From: Novosphingobium profundi
GTDB lineage: Bacteria > Pseudomonadota > Alphaproteobacteria > Sphingomonadales > Sphingomonadaceae
Reading direction: 5' to 3'
DNA length: 64,000 bases
Assembly: GCF_018491765.1 (NCBI RefSeq)
Contig: NZ_JABWCU010000008.1
Coordinates: 124,001-188,000, forward strand
Shown here: piece by piece, positions 8,947 to 17,937 of the stretch
How positions within the stretch are numbered: position 1 is the first letter of the stretch
How the letters are laid out: each line of letters starts with the position of its first letter
Program-made: the position numbers and the translations under genes
The notes under the pieces: generated by a model
What the model was told of the DNA's origin: nothing
Seen by the model: the letters and a program-made list of their open reading frames with translations, nothing else
The model's database searches: none

Positions 8947-9564
8947 ATGCGAAAAAGTCCCGGCGCTCCGCTCGCCGGGGCCCGGGGAGTCGAGAGCGTG
9001 GTCCTTGCCTACGACAGTGCGAACGCGCCCGCAGAAGGCACCGCGATCCTCTTCCTTTCGCTCTTCACGCTGTTGCTGACAGCCTGCGCTCTGTGGCACG
9101 CCGCAGGTTGGCGGATACCGCTGCCCGCGCCCCTCGCCCGCATCTTCGGCCCGCACTACAAGGGCCTGGTGCCCTGGATCCTGCCGGTCGCGCTCCTCTA
9201 CGGCCTCGTCAGCCTGGGCGTCGCGCCACTGCTTGATCGCGCGCGGGTCGGGCACCTCGAAGCCGAAGACCTCGAGGTCAGCCAGGGCACGATCGGCCGC
9301 GTCTGGGAAACGCGCCAGGGGACCCGGGACACCCGGTTGTACGCCGGACGCGCGAAACGCACGCGCATCGTCGAAGGGTTCTCGCTGGGCGACGAGAGCT
9401 TCTCCTGGCCCAAGGCACGGTGCCTGTCGGCCGCCACGCTCTGTGCGCTTTCGGACAGCGCGGTGCCGCTGCACGCGGGCCTGCGGGTGAAGGTCACCTG
9501 GTTTCGCGACACGCTCGCCTTCGGCCGACGCCGAATCGTTCGCCTTGAAGTCGAACACCACTGA
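8947..9564 (+). CDS. Hypothetical membrane protein
   Basis: The product has 205 residues and is not a family I can name. Two clear hydrophobic segments are visible: ILFLSLFTLLLTACALW (about residues 36-52) and GLVPWILPVALLYGLVSLGV (about 74-93). A C-terminal soluble part of about 110 residues follows (GTIGRVWETRQG, IVEGFSLGDESFSW, PLHAGLRVKVTWF, RIVRLEVEHH). It is divergent from the receptor-phytase operon with about 245 bases between the starts, so both may share control. The start is uncertain: ATG at 8947 or GTG at 8998. Confidence 0.65.
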   Translation: MRKSPGAPLAGARGVESVVLAYDSANAPAEGTAILFLSLFTLLLTACALWHAAGWRIPLPAPLARIFGPHYKGLVPWILPVALLYGLVSLGVAPLLDRARVGHLEAEDLEVSQGTIGRVWETRQGTRDTRLYAGRAKRTRIVEGFSLGDESFSWPKARCLSAATLCALSDSAVPLHAGLRVKVTWFRDTLAFGRRRIVRLEVEHH

Positions 9565-9619
9565 CACACGCGCCAGAGCCGGAGTCGATCCGTCTTCTAT
9601 CGTTGGGGGAGAAGGGGAA

Positions 9620-9694
9620 TGGTGCTGCTGGGGAGGATTGAACTCCCGACCTCACCCTTACCAAGGGTGCGCTCTACCACTGAGCTACAGCAGC
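9620..9694 (-). tRNA. tRNA-Thr (anticodon GGT)
   Basis: The minus strand gives a complete 75-base cloverleaf: acceptor GCTGCTG pairs with CAGCAGC, D arm GCTCAGTGGTAGAGC, anticodon stem CACCC/GGGTG around loop TTGGTAA (anticodon GGT, codon ACC), T arm GGGAGTTCAATCCTCCC, and an encoded CCA at 9622-9620. Confidence 0.97.
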
Positions 9695-9848
9695 GCCGTT
9701 CCGGGCGCCCGGAAATTTCCGGGGCGCCGTCCCGATCTCGCGATGTTCGTGCCATCGTCGTCAGGACAGGGGCGCGCTAATGGTCGGGGTTGGAACAATT
9801 GTCAAGCGCTGCTTGCGCTTTCGTGCATCCACGCCCATTGCAGGGCCC

Positions 9849-10091
9849 ATGAGCGGACCTGAAAACACCCGTGGCAACCCTGCCGGACCGGCGGATTCCG
9901 GGGCGAAGAGCCTGACGCGCGAAGAGCGCCTGGCGGCCAAGCTGCGCGAGAACCTGCGCCGCCGCAAGGCCCAGGCGCGCGCCTTCGATGCCCCCTCCCC
10001 GCCCCGCGAATCGGGCGAATCGGGCGAATCGCACGAAGTCGGCGCCGACAGCGAATCGGACAGGCTTCCCAAATCGCCCCCGGAAAGCTAG
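9849..10091 (+). CDS. Small charged hypothetical protein
   Basis: The product has 80 residues. A central arginine/lysine-rich helix (TREERLAAKLRENLRRRK, then AQARAF) is flanked by disordered, acidic or proline-rich ends with the repeat SGESGESHE. Short proteins with the RENLRRRKAQ core are frequent in sphingomonads; no function is known to me. The ATG at 9849 was chosen because the upstream frame runs into the tRNA promoter region. It precedes gpmA by about 90 bases. Confidence 0.6.
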   Translation: MSGPENTRGNPAGPADSGAKSLTREERLAAKLRENLRRRKAQARAFDAPSPPRESGESGESHEVGADSESDRLPKSPPES

Positions 10092-10181
10092 GGGCTCACC
10101 CAGGACCCGTACCATCGCCCCGGAATGACGCATCACGCGGACGCGCATCCCCAGTGGCGATACCAGCAAAGGATGCTTGCC

Positions 10182-10874
10182 TTGCCTCGTCTGATCCTCG
10201 TTCGCCACGGCCAGAGCCAGTGGAATCTCGAGAACCGCTTCACCGGTTGGTGGGACGTCGACCTCACCGAGAAGGGCGAGAGCGAAGCACGCGCCGCCGG
10301 CCGCCTGCTCAAGGAAAAGGGCATCTTCCCAAGCGTCGCGTTCACCTCGCTGCAGACCCGCGCGATCAAGACGCTGCATTTCGCACTCGAGGCCGCGGGC
10401 ATCCTGTGGATCCCCGAAACCAAGGACTGGCGCCTCAACGAGCGCCACTACGGCGGCCTCACCGGGCTCGACAAGGCCGAGACCGCGGCGCGCCACGGCG
10501 ACGAGCAGGTCAAGATCTGGCGCCGCAGCTTCGACACGCCCCCGCCGGTGCTCGAGAAGGGCAGCGAGTTCGATCTCTCGAGCGACCCGCGCTACGCCGG
10601 CATCGACGTGCCGATGACCGAGAGCCTCAAGGACACCATCGCGCGCGTGCTGCCCTACTACGAAAGCAGCATCGTGCCGCACCTCAAGGCGAGCGCCGAT
10701 TCGTGCGTGATCGTCTCGGCGCACGGCAATTCGCTGCGTGCGCTCGTCAAGCACCTCTCGCAGATCTCCGACGAGGAGATCACCGGTCTCGAGATCCCGA
10801 CCGGCCAGCCGATCGTCTACGATCTCGACACCGATCTTGCGGTGATCGACCGCTACTACCTCTCGGAGCGTTGA
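10182..10874 (+). CDS. gpmA: 2,3-bisphosphoglycerate-dependent phosphoglycerate mutase
   Basis: This glycolytic enzyme interconverts 3- and 2-phosphoglycerate. The 230-residue protein has the phosphohistidine motif [10 protein letters not shown] at the N-terminus, then [38 protein letters not shown] and [15 protein letters not shown] with the second catalytic His. The TTG at 10182 was preferred because AAAGGA lies 8 bases upstream and the protein then starts [10 protein letters not shown] like its relatives. An ATG at 10173 is an alternative. The stop is one base before the purE ATG, so this may be the first gene of the forward operon. Confidence 0.93.
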   Translation: MPRLILVRHGQSQWNLENRFTGWWDVDLTEKGESEARAAGRLLKEKGIFPSVAFTSLQTRAIKTLHFALEAAGILWIPETKDWRLNERHYGGLTGLDKAETAARHGDEQVKIWRRSFDTPPPVLEKGSEFDLSSDPRYAGIDVPMTESLKDTIARVLPYYESSIVPHLKASADSCVIVSAHGNSLRALVKHLSQISDEEITGLEIPTGQPIVYDLDTDLAVIDRYYLSER

Positions 10875-10875
10875 G

Positions 10876-11367
10876 ATGAGCGAAGCCCCCCGCGTCGCGA
10901 TCATCATGGGCAGCCAGTCCGACTGGCCCACGATGCAGCGCGCCGCCCAGATGCTCGACAAGCTCGAGGTCGCTTATGACGCGCGCATCGTCTCGGCGCA
11001 CCGCACCCCCGACCGCCTGGTGCTCTTCGCCAAGCAGGCCGAGGCCGAGGGCTTCCAGGTCATCATCGCGGGCGCCGGCGGCGCCGCGCACCTGCCCGGC
11101 ATGGTCGCGGCGATGACCCACCTGCCCGTGCTCGGCGTGCCGGTGCAGAGCCGCGCGCTCTCGGGCCAGGACAGCCTGCTCTCGATCGTGCAGATGCCCG
11201 CCGGGATCCCGGTCGGCACGCTCGCCATCGGCGAGGCGGGCGCGGCCAACGCGGGGCTCATGGCCGCGGCGATCCTCGCGCTCAACGACGCGCCGCTCGC
11301 CGAACGGCTCAAGGCCCTGCGCGCGGACCAGACCGCCAGCGTCGCCGAACGCCCCACCTCCGACTGA
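10876..11367 (+). CDS. purE: N5-carboxyaminoimidazole ribonucleotide mutase
   Basis: PurE converts N5-CAIR to CAIR in purine synthesis, acting directly after PurK. The 163-residue protein has [46 protein letters not shown] and the C-terminal [13 protein letters not shown] loop that are typical of class I PurE. Its ATG starts one base after the gpmA stop, and purK follows after 29 bases, the usual purEK pairing. Confidence 0.97.
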   Translation: MSEAPRVAIIMGSQSDWPTMQRAAQMLDKLEVAYDARIVSAHRTPDRLVLFAKQAEAEGFQVIIAGAGGAAHLPGMVAAMTHLPVLGVPVQSRALSGQDSLLSIVQMPAGIPVGTLAIGEAGAANAGLMAAAILALNDAPLAERLKALRADQTASVAERPTSD

Positions 11368-11396
11368 CACGACAGCACAGGCAGCACCGAACGCGC

Positions 11397-12455
11397 ATGA
11401 TCCCTCCCGGCGAAACCATCGGAATCCTTGGCGGCGGCCAGCTCGGCCGGATGATCGCGATGGCCGCGGCGCAACTGGGCTACCGCTGCCACATCTACGC
11501 ACCCGAGTCCGATTCGGTCGCCGCCGAAGTCAGCGCCAGCTTCACCCAGGCCGACTACGACTACGCGGCGGGCCTTTCCGCCTTCGCGGCGAACTGCGCA
11601 GTGGTGACCTACGAGTTCGAGAACGTGCCCGTCGCCCCGCTCGCGGCGCTGGGGGACGTTCCCGTCTTCCCCCACCCGCGCGCGCTTGAGACCGCGCAGG
11701 ACCGCCTGAACGAGAAGACCTTCGTCACCGAGCTCGGCGGGACCCCCGCCCCCTTCGCGCCCGTCGACACGCCCGAAGACCTCGCCCGGGCGATCGCCAC
11801 CATCGGCACGCCCGGCATCCTCAAGACCCGGCGCGACGGCTACGACGGCAAGGGCCAGTGGCGGATCATGAGCCCGGCGGACGCCGAAGGCCTCGAGCTG
11901 CCCGACCAGCCGCTGATCTACGAGGGCTTCGTCCATTTCTCGGCCGAGTTCTCGGTGATCCTGTGCCGCGGCCAGGACGGGGAAATCCGCTACTTCGATT
12001 CGGCGCACAACCGCCACGAAGGCGGCATCCTCGCGCTCAGCACCGCGCCCGCGCCGGCCGAAATCCTGGCGCAAGTGCCCGCCGCGCGCGAACTTGCCGC
12101 CAAAGTGGCCGAGGCGCTCGACTACGTCGGCGTTCTCACGCTCGAATTCTTCGCCACCGCGCAGGGTCCCGTGTTCAACGAGATGGCCCCGCGCGTGCAC
12201 AATTCGGGCCACTGGACGATCGAGGGCGCGGTCACCAGCCAGTTCGAGAACCACGTGCGCGCGATCTGCGGGCTGCCGCTGGGCGACACCGCCCTCGCCG
12301 CCGACGCGGTCGAGATGCGCAACCTTATCGGCGAACAGGCCGACGACTGGGCACAGATCCTCGCCGAGCCGGCCAACCACCTGCACCTCTACGGCAAGGG
12401 CGAGGCCCGGCCCGGGCGCAAGATGGGCCACGTCACCCGGCTCCACTTCGACTGA
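11397..12455 (+). CDS. purK: N5-carboxyaminoimidazole ribonucleotide synthase
   Basis: PurK is an ATP-grasp enzyme making N5-CAIR from AIR, ATP and bicarbonate, the substrate of the neighbouring PurE. The 352-residue protein starts with the GILGGGQLGRMIAMAA dinucleotide-like loop, then TYEFENVP, the ATP-grasp stretch KTRRDGYDGKGQW, and FFATAQGPVFNEMAPRVHNSGHWT with metal-binding residues. It is the third gene of the forward run and is followed by folA after 31 bases. Confidence 0.97.
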   Translation: MIPPGETIGILGGGQLGRMIAMAAAQLGYRCHIYAPESDSVAAEVSASFTQADYDYAAGLSAFAANCAVVTYEFENVPVAPLAALGDVPVFPHPRALETAQDRLNEKTFVTELGGTPAPFAPVDTPEDLARAIATIGTPGILKTRRDGYDGKGQWRIMSPADAEGLELPDQPLIYEGFVHFSAEFSVILCRGQDGEIRYFDSAHNRHEGGILALSTAPAPAEILAQVPAARELAAKVAEALDYVGVLTLEFFATAQGPVFNEMAPRVHNSGHWTIEGAVTSQFENHVRAICGLPLGDTALAADAVEMRNLIGEQADDWAQILAEPANHLHLYGKGEARPGRKMGHVTRLHFD

Positions 12456-12486
12456 ACGCGGCAGGGCGACGGGGAACTTTCCGGAT

Positions 12487-12972
12487 ATGGCGCAAGACAT
12501 CTTCCTCATCACCGCGCGGGCGGCCAACGGCGTGATCGGCGTCGACGGCGCGCTCCCCTGGCACCTGCCCGCCGACCTCAGGCGCTTCAAGGCGCTGACG
12601 ATGGGCAAGCCGATGATCATGGGCCGCAAGACCTTCGAGAGCTTCCCCTCCCCGCTCCCGGGCCGGCGCCATATCGTGCTCACCCGCAGCGCCGAATGGC
12701 AGGCCGAGGGCGCCGAAGTGGTCCACTCCGTGGACGAAGCACTCGCTTGCGCAGGCGACGGAGAAGTCGCGGTGATCGGCGGTGCGGAAATCTACGCGCT
12801 TTTCCTCGAGACGGCCGACCGGATCGAGCTTACCGAAGTCCACGCCGACTATCCCGGCGACACGATGCTGCCGATCCTGGACGATGCCTGGCGCGAAATT
12901 GCGCGCGAGGAACATCCAGCCAGCGGCAAATTTCCCGCACACGCTTTCGTGACCCTCACACGCGACCTATAG
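12487..12972 (+). CDS. folA: Dihydrofolate reductase
   Basis: FolA reduces dihydrofolate to tetrahydrofolate with NADPH and is the target of trimethoprim. The 161-residue length is typical. Visible motifs are ITARAANGVIGVDGALPWHL (folate and NADPH contacts), a normal acidic catalytic Asp in the PADLRRFKALT helix, GRKTFESFP, VLTRS and VIGGAEIYALFL. The ATG at 12487 gives the canonical N-terminus. It sits between purK and ribF with 31- and 9-base gaps, so the vitamin and purine genes are probably co-transcribed. Confidence 0.95.
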   Translation: MAQDIFLITARAANGVIGVDGALPWHLPADLRRFKALTMGKPMIMGRKTFESFPSPLPGRRHIVLTRSAEWQAEGAEVVHSVDEALACAGDGEVAVIGGAEIYALFLETADRIELTEVHADYPGDTMLPILDDAWREIAREEHPASGKFPAHAFVTLTRDL

Positions 12973-12981
12973 CCGCCCGAC

Positions 12982-13914
12982 ATGATTCGCCTCGACAACC
13001 GTGCTCCCGTCCCCGATTCGCTCCATGGCGCGATTGTCGCGCTGGGCAACTTCGATGGTTTCCACCAGGGCCACCAGGCCGTTGTCGGCGAGGCCATCGC
13101 CTGGGCCCGCGCCGAAGGGCGCCCGGCGATCGTCGCGACCTTCGATCCGCACCCGGTGCGCCTGTTCCAGCCCGATGCGCCGCCGTTCCGGCTGACCACG
13201 CTCGACCAGCGCCAGGACCTGTTCGAGGCCGCCGGGGCCGATGCCATGCTGGTGCTCCACTTCGACCGCCTCATGGCCAGCATGAGCGCCGGGGAATGGA
13301 TCGAGCAGGTGCTCGTCCGCCAGCTCGGCGTGGTGGGCGTCGTCACCGGCGAGGACTTCACCTTCGGCAAGGCGCGCGGCGGCAACCCCGAAGTCCTGCG
13401 CGAGGTCGGAGGGCGTTTCGGGCTCACCAACCGCACCGTCGCCGCCGTTCACGACCAGTACGGACCCATTTCCTCGAGCCGCGTGCGCGAGGCGCTGGTG
13501 GCGGGCGACTGCGAGGGCGCGGCGCGCCTGCTCACCCGCCCTTTCGCGGTGCGCGGCGTGGTCCAGCACGGCAACAAGTTCGGGCGGCAGATGGGCTTTC
13601 CCACCGCCAACCTCGACATGGCCAAGTACTTGCGCCCGCACTACGGCATCTACGCCGTGGTCGGCCATTTCCCCGACGGGCGCCGGATTCCGGGCGCGGC
13701 GAACCTGGGCATCCGCCCCACGATCCAGCCCCCCGTCGAGCTGCTCGAGCCGCATTTCTTCGACGTCTCGGAGGACATGTACGACCTCGAGATCGAGGTC
13801 GCCTTCCACCATTTCCTGCGCCCCGAGGCCAAGTTCGCCTCGATCGAGGAAATGATGACGCAGATCGCGCGAGACTGCGTGAAGGCGCGCGAACTGCTCG
13901 CCAAGGTGGTCTGA
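12982..13914 (+). CDS. ribF: Bifunctional riboflavin kinase / FAD synthetase
   Basis: RibF phosphorylates riboflavin to FMN and adenylylates FMN to FAD. The 310-residue protein has an N-terminal nucleotidyltransferase domain (GNFDGFHQGHQAVV, ATFDPHPVRLF, GEDFTFGKARGGNPE, ISSSRVREALVAGD) and a C-terminal flavokinase domain (GVVQHGNKFGRQMGFPTANL, YGIYAV, IPGAANLGIRPT, LEPHFFDVSEDMY). It lies just upstream of ileS and lspA, an order also seen in many other proteobacteria. Confidence 0.96.
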   Translation: MIRLDNRAPVPDSLHGAIVALGNFDGFHQGHQAVVGEAIAWARAEGRPAIVATFDPHPVRLFQPDAPPFRLTTLDQRQDLFEAAGADAMLVLHFDRLMASMSAGEWIEQVLVRQLGVVGVVTGEDFTFGKARGGNPEVLREVGGRFGLTNRTVAAVHDQYGPISSSRVREALVAGDCEGAARLLTRPFAVRGVVQHGNKFGRQMGFPTANLDMAKYLRPHYGIYAVVGHFPDGRRIPGAANLGIRPTIQPPVELLEPHFFDVSEDMYDLEIEVAFHHFLRPEAKFASIEEMMTQIARDCVKARELLAKVV

Positions 13915-13989
13915 AGCGAAAAAGAGAGTCCAAAGAGGCGCTCTTCCTCCCTTCCAAGAACCGCGCAATTGCTCTAGTGGCGGCCGGTC

Positions 13990-16806
13990 ATGACTGAACA
14001 ACGCGACTATCGAGACACCGTCTTCCTCCCGAAGACCGATTTCCCCATGAAGGCCGGCCTGCCCCAGAAGGAGCCCGGCATTCTTGCGCGTTGGGAAGAC
14101 GAGCAGATTTACGCGCAAGTGCGCGAGGCCCGCGCGGGGCGCGAGAAGTTCATCCTCCACGACGGCCCGCCCTACGCCAATGGCGACATGCACATCGGCC
14201 ACGCGCTCAACCATATCCTCAAGGACATGGTGGTGCGTACGCAGACGCTGCTGGGCAAGGACGCGCCCTACGTGCCGGGCTGGGACTGCCACGGCCTTCC
14301 GATCGAATGGAAGGTCGAAGAGCAGTACCGCAAGAAGAAGAAGAACAAGGACGAAGTCCCGGCCGAGGAATTTCGCGCCGAATGCCGCGCCTATGCGCGC
14401 CAGTGGGTCGACACCCAGCGCGAGCAGTTGAAGCGCCTGGGCATCGGTGGCCGCTGGGACAAGCCCTACCTGACGATGGACTTCGACGCCGAGGCCACCA
14501 TCGTCACCGAACTCCTGAAGTTCGCTTCCAGCGACATGCTCTACCGCGGCGCCAAGCCGGTGATGTGGTCGCCGGTCGAGAAGACCGCGCTGGCCGAGGC
14601 TGAGGTCGAGTACGAGGATATCGTCTCGACCCAGATCGACGTCGCCTTCGAGATCGTCGAGTCGCAGGACCCCGATCTCGTCGGCGCCTACGCGGTGATC
14701 TGGACGACCACGCCCTGGACGATCCCCGTCAACCAGGCGCTCGCCTATGGCCCGCACATCGACTACCACCTGATCGAGGCCGACGGCCGGCGCTACCTGA
14801 TCGCCGAACCGCTCGTCGACGCCTTCATCAAGCGCCTGGGCCACGAGACCCACGACCTGCACTTCTTCATGAAGGGCGCCGGGCTCGAAGGCACCAAGGT
14901 GCGCCACCCGATGCACCACCTGGGCGGCTTCTACGCCGAGCTTCGCCCGATGCTGCCGGGCGACTTCGTCACCACCGATTCGGGCACCGGCCTCGTCCAC
15001 ATGGCCCCCGACCACGGCGAGGACGACTTCGAGCTGTGCAAGGCGCACGGCATCAATCCCAAGTTCGTGGTCGAGGCCGATGGCCGCTACCGCGAGGACT
15101 GGCTCTGGCTGGGCGGCCAGGGATCGGTCATCAATCCCAAGTTCACCGCGCCCGACGGCCCGATCTGCTCGGACCTTCGCGAAGTGGGCGGGCTGCTTGC
15201 CGCCACGGCGGACTACGCGCACTCCTACCCGCACTCGTGGCGCTCGAAGGCTAAGGTCATCTACCGCTGCACGCCGCAGTGGTTCGTGCCGATGGACAAG
15301 GTCGCGGCCAAGGCCGGCATGCCCCAGGGCATGACGCTGCGCGAGACCGCCGAGATGGCGATCGCCGAGACCCGCTTCGTCCCCGCCAAGGGCCGCAACC
15401 GCATCGGCGCGATGGTCCAGGGCCGTCCCGACTGGGTGCTCTCGCGCCAGCGCGCCTGGGGCGTGCCGATCACGCTCTTCGTGAACCGCAAGACCGGTGA
15501 ATACCTCGTCGACGCGGCGGTCAACGCGCGCATCGTCGCCGCGATCCGCGAGAGCGGGGTCGATGCCTGGTCGGACGAACGCGCGCAGGAATACCTCGGC
15601 GATGCCTATGCCGCCGAGGACTACGAGCGCGTCGCCGACATTCTCGACGTCTGGTTCGATTCGGGCTCGACCCACGCCTTCGTGCTCGAATCGGGCACCT
15701 GGCCCGAGCTTCTGCGCCCCGAAGGCTACAAGGGCCCGCACGCCGACCTCTACCTCGAAGGTTCCGACCAGCACCGGGGCTGGTTCCAGTCCTCCCTGCT
15801 CGAGGCCTGCGCGACTCGCGGCCACGCGCCCTACAAGGCGGTCCTCACCCACGGCTTCACGATGGACGCCAAGGGCATGAAGATGTCCAAGTCGCTGGGC
15901 AACACGATCAGCCCCCTGAAGGTCATGGAAACCAACGGCGCGGACATCATCCGCCTCTGGGCGCTCTCGGTCGACTTCACCGAGGATCACCGCATCGGCG
16001 ACGAGATCCTCAAGGGCGTGGGCGACCAGTACCGCCGCCTGCGCAACACCTTCCGCTACCTGCTGGGCGCGCTTGCCGACTTCGCCGAGGACGAGCGGGT
16101 TTCGGTCGCCGAAATGCCCGAGCTCGAGCGCTACATGCTCGCGCTGCTGGGCGCGCTCGACGCCGACCTCAGGCAGGCCGTCGCCGACTACGACTTCAAT
16201 ACGTATGTCCGCCGCCTGCTCGACTTCTGCAACGAGGACCTCTCGGCGCTGTTCTTCGACGTGCGCAAGGACCGTCTCTACTGCGACGATCCGGCGGACG
16301 CGAACCGCCGCGCCTACCGCACCGTGCTCGACACGCTGTTCCACGCGCTCGTGCGCTACGCGGCCCCGGTGGTCGTGTTCACCGCCGAGGAAGTCTGGGG
16401 CGCGCGCTATCCGCAAGGTGGCAGCGTGCACCTGCTCGAATGGCCCGAGGTCCCGTCGGTCGAAGCCGACGCCGATAAGTGGGCCGCCCTGCGCGCGCTG
16501 CGCGAGAAGGTGACCGAGGCGATCGAGCCGCTGCGCCGCGAAAAGATCGTGCGCTCGAGCCTCGAGGCCGAAGTTTCGGTTCCCACCACGGCCGTGCCCG
16601 AGGGCGTCTCGGACGAGTTGCTCGCCGAGCTGTTCATCACTGCGACAGTTTCGCGCGGGCAAGGCGAGGACGTGACCGTCACCAAGACCACCCACCACAA
16701 GTGCGGCCGTTGCTGGCGCCATCTGCCCGACGTTTCGGACGATGGCGCTCTGTGCGGACGCTGCGAGGAGGCCGTGGCCGTGATCGACGCCGGAAACCCG
16801 GCGTGA
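13990..16806 (+). CDS. ileS: Isoleucyl-tRNA synthetase
   Basis: This class I synthetase charges tRNA-Ile. The 938-residue protein has the HIGH motif in NGDMHIGHALNHIL, the editing (CP1) domain with WTTTPWTIPVNQALAY, and KMSKSLGNTISP. The C-terminal zinc-binding tail has CGRCWRHLP and CGRCEEAV, as in the classical bacterial eubacterial type. The stop overlaps the lspA start by four bases (GTGA at 16803-16806), so the two are translationally coupled. Confidence 0.98.
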   Translation: MTEQRDYRDTVFLPKTDFPMKAGLPQKEPGILARWEDEQIYAQVREARAGREKFILHDGPPYANGDMHIGHALNHILKDMVVRTQTLLGKDAPYVPGWDCHGLPIEWKVEEQYRKKKKNKDEVPAEEFRAECRAYARQWVDTQREQLKRLGIGGRWDKPYLTMDFDAEATIVTELLKFASSDMLYRGAKPVMWSPVEKTALAEAEVEYEDIVSTQIDVAFEIVESQDPDLVGAYAVIWTTTPWTIPVNQALAYGPHIDYHLIEADGRRYLIAEPLVDAFIKRLGHETHDLHFFMKGAGLEGTKVRHPMHHLGGFYAELRPMLPGDFVTTDSGTGLVHMAPDHGEDDFELCKAHGINPKFVVEADGRYREDWLWLGGQGSVINPKFTAPDGPICSDLREVGGLLAATADYAHSYPHSWRSKAKVIYRCTPQWFVPMDKVAAKAGMPQGMTLRETAEMAIAETRFVPAKGRNRIGAMVQGRPDWVLSRQRAWGVPITLFVNRKTGEYLVDAAVNARIVAAIRESGVDAWSDERAQEYLGDAYAAEDYERVADILDVWFDSGSTHAFVLESGTWPELLRPEGYKGPHADLYLEGSDQHRGWFQSSLLEACATRGHAPYKAVLTHGFTMDAKGMKMSKSLGNTISPLKVMETNGADIIRLWALSVDFTEDHRIGDEILKGVGDQYRRLRNTFRYLLGALADFAEDERVSVAEMPELERYMLALLGALDADLRQAVADYDFNTYVRRLLDFCNEDLSALFFDVRKDRLYCDDPADANRRAYRTVLDTLFHALVRYAAPVVVFTAEEVWGARYPQGGSVHLLEWPEVPSVEADADKWAALRALREKVTEAIEPLRREKIVRSSLEAEVSVPTTAVPEGVSDELLAELFITATVSRGQGEDVTVTKTTHHKCGRCWRHLPDVSDDGALCGRCEEAVAVIDAGNPA

Positions 16807-17321
16807 GCCTGATGCGCAAACGGCTGCTCGGCCTGCTGGTCGCGGCGCTCGTCTTCGTCCTCGACCAGGGCGTGAAGGCCTGGGTGACCGGCCCGCTCGG
16901 GCTTGACCGGATCGGTGACGTCAAGGAAATCGTGCCGATCTTCGCGCTACGCTTCACGCAGAACTTCGGCGTCTCGCTCGGCTTGTTCACGGCGGGTTCG
17001 CTCGAAGGGCGCTGGGCGCTGGTGGCCATGACCGGGGCGATCGCGCTGTTCGTCTTCGTGTGGCTGCTGCGCGAACGCAAGCTGCCCGAAATCGCCGCGC
17101 TCGGCTGTGTGCTGGGCGGCGCGATCGGCAATATCCGCGACCGCTTCAGCTTCGGCTATGTCATCGATTACGCGGACCTTCATTTCGGCGACTGGCGGCC
17201 TTTCCTGGTTTTCAACATCGCCGATGCCGCAATCACCCTGGGTGTCCTGATTATCCTTGCCCGTTCGCTGCTTTCGCGCGACAAGCCCGAAACCCCAGCA
17301 AGCCCCGCTCCGGAGAGTTGA
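16803..17321 (+). CDS. lspA: Lipoprotein signal peptidase (signal peptidase II)
   Basis: LspA is the inner-membrane aspartyl protease that cuts signal peptides of diacylated prolipoproteins. The 172-residue protein has about four membrane helices and the conserved blocks LDQGVKAWV, FTQNFGVSLG, GGAIGNIRDRFSFGYVIDY and FLVFNIADAAIT, carrying the two catalytic aspartates (in NIRDR and NIAD). The GTG at 16803 overlaps the ileS stop; an ATG at 16812 is an alternative. The next gene is itself a lipoprotein substrate. Confidence 0.95.
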   Translation: MSLMRKRLLGLLVAALVFVLDQGVKAWVTGPLGLDRIGDVKEIVPIFALRFTQNFGVSLGLFTAGSLEGRWALVAMTGAIALFVFVWLLRERKLPEIAALGCVLGGAIGNIRDRFSFGYVIDYADLHFGDWRPFLVFNIADAAITLGVLIILARSLLSRDKPETPASPAPES

Positions 17322-17325
17322 TTTG

Positions 17326-17742
17326 ATGTTCGTAAAGAAAACCGGTGCCCTGATCCTGGCCACGAGCGGCGCGTTCCTGCTGTCGGCTTGCGGCAGCACC
17401 GGCCTGCTCAACCACAATAGCCCCGACGAATTCGCCGTGCAGCGCCAGTCGCCGCTGGTGGTTCCGCCCGATTTCGCGCTTCAGCCGCCCAAGCAGGGCG
17501 AGCCCCGCCCGTCCGACGGCGCACTCCAGCAGCAGACGCTCGACGCGCTGTTCGGTGGTCCGCAGGCTCGCAGCGACGTCGAGAAGGCCGCAATCGCGAT
17601 GGCCGGCCCGTCCGAGCCGGGCATCCGCTCGACCGTCGGCGATCCGCAGACCTACACCGTCGCCAAGGGCCAGGTAACCCGCTCGATCCTGTCCGCCCCC
17701 GAAGGCGACGGACGCGACGCGCAGATTGCGGTCGGCGGCTAA
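17326..17742 (+). CDS. DUF3035-type lipoprotein, possible BAM-complex subunit
   Basis: The 138-residue product starts with a lipoprotein signal (FVKKTGALILATSG) and lipobox LSAC near residue 21. The mature part has NSPDEFAVQRQSPLVVPPDF and LQPPKQGEPRPSD, the signature of DUF3035 proteins. I recall this family in connection with BamF of the alphaproteobacterial outer-membrane assembly complex, but that link is not proven from sequence. It lies four bases after lspA and ends the gpmA-to-here forward run with a strong terminator. Confidence 0.85.
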   Translation: MFVKKTGALILATSGAFLLSACGSTGLLNHNSPDEFAVQRQSPLVVPPDFALQPPKQGEPRPSDGALQQQTLDALFGGPQARSDVEKAAIAMAGPSEPGIRSTVGDPQTYTVAKGQVTRSILSAPEGDGRDAQIAVGG

Positions 17743-17762
17743 GCCAACCTGACCGCAATGCG

Positions 17763-17807
17763 AAAAGGGCCGGGAGAACGTCGCAAGGCGTTCTCCCGGC
17801 CCTTTTT
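17763..17807 (+). terminator. Strong terminator ending the forward operon
   Basis: Arms AAAAGGGCCGGGAGAACG (17763-17780) and CGTTCTCCCGGCCC (17789-17802) form a 14-bp GC-rich stem with an 8-base loop followed by TTTTT. Confidence 0.92.
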
Positions 17808-17823
17808 CGTGGCGTGATGTCCA

Positions 17824-17937
17824 AGCGGCTAGAGCCTATTCCAGTCAGGCGGAATCACCTGACGGTACAGAAAATGCGTCGAAACAACAAGCTAGTTCGG
17901 TCGATCTGATGCAATCTGATCGTAAACCGCTCTAGAG
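17824..17937. repeat. 114-bp structured intergenic element with TCTAGAG end
   Basis: This stretch is clearly more AT-rich than its surroundings. It contains the hairpin GTCAGG-8 nt-CCTGAC (17843-17862), two direct ATCTGAT copies separated by GCA (17903-17919), and CTAGAG-like edges (17830 and CTCTAGAG at 17930-17937). Its layout resembles small dispersed intergenic repeats known from alphaproteobacterial genomes; no second copy occurs in this window. Its right end supplies the stop codon of the adjacent VOC gene. Confidence 0.55.

Noticed and set aside
6104..9079. A 991-codon forward open frame
   Set aside because: Antisense of the TonB-dependent receptor gene, with no domain and Val/Arg/Gly-rich composition.
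12967..16722. A 1251-codon open frame on the reverse strand
   Set aside because: It is the antisense of ribF and ileS, which have full family motifs. The translation is Arg/His/Val-rich without any domain, as expected for shadows in high-GC DNA.
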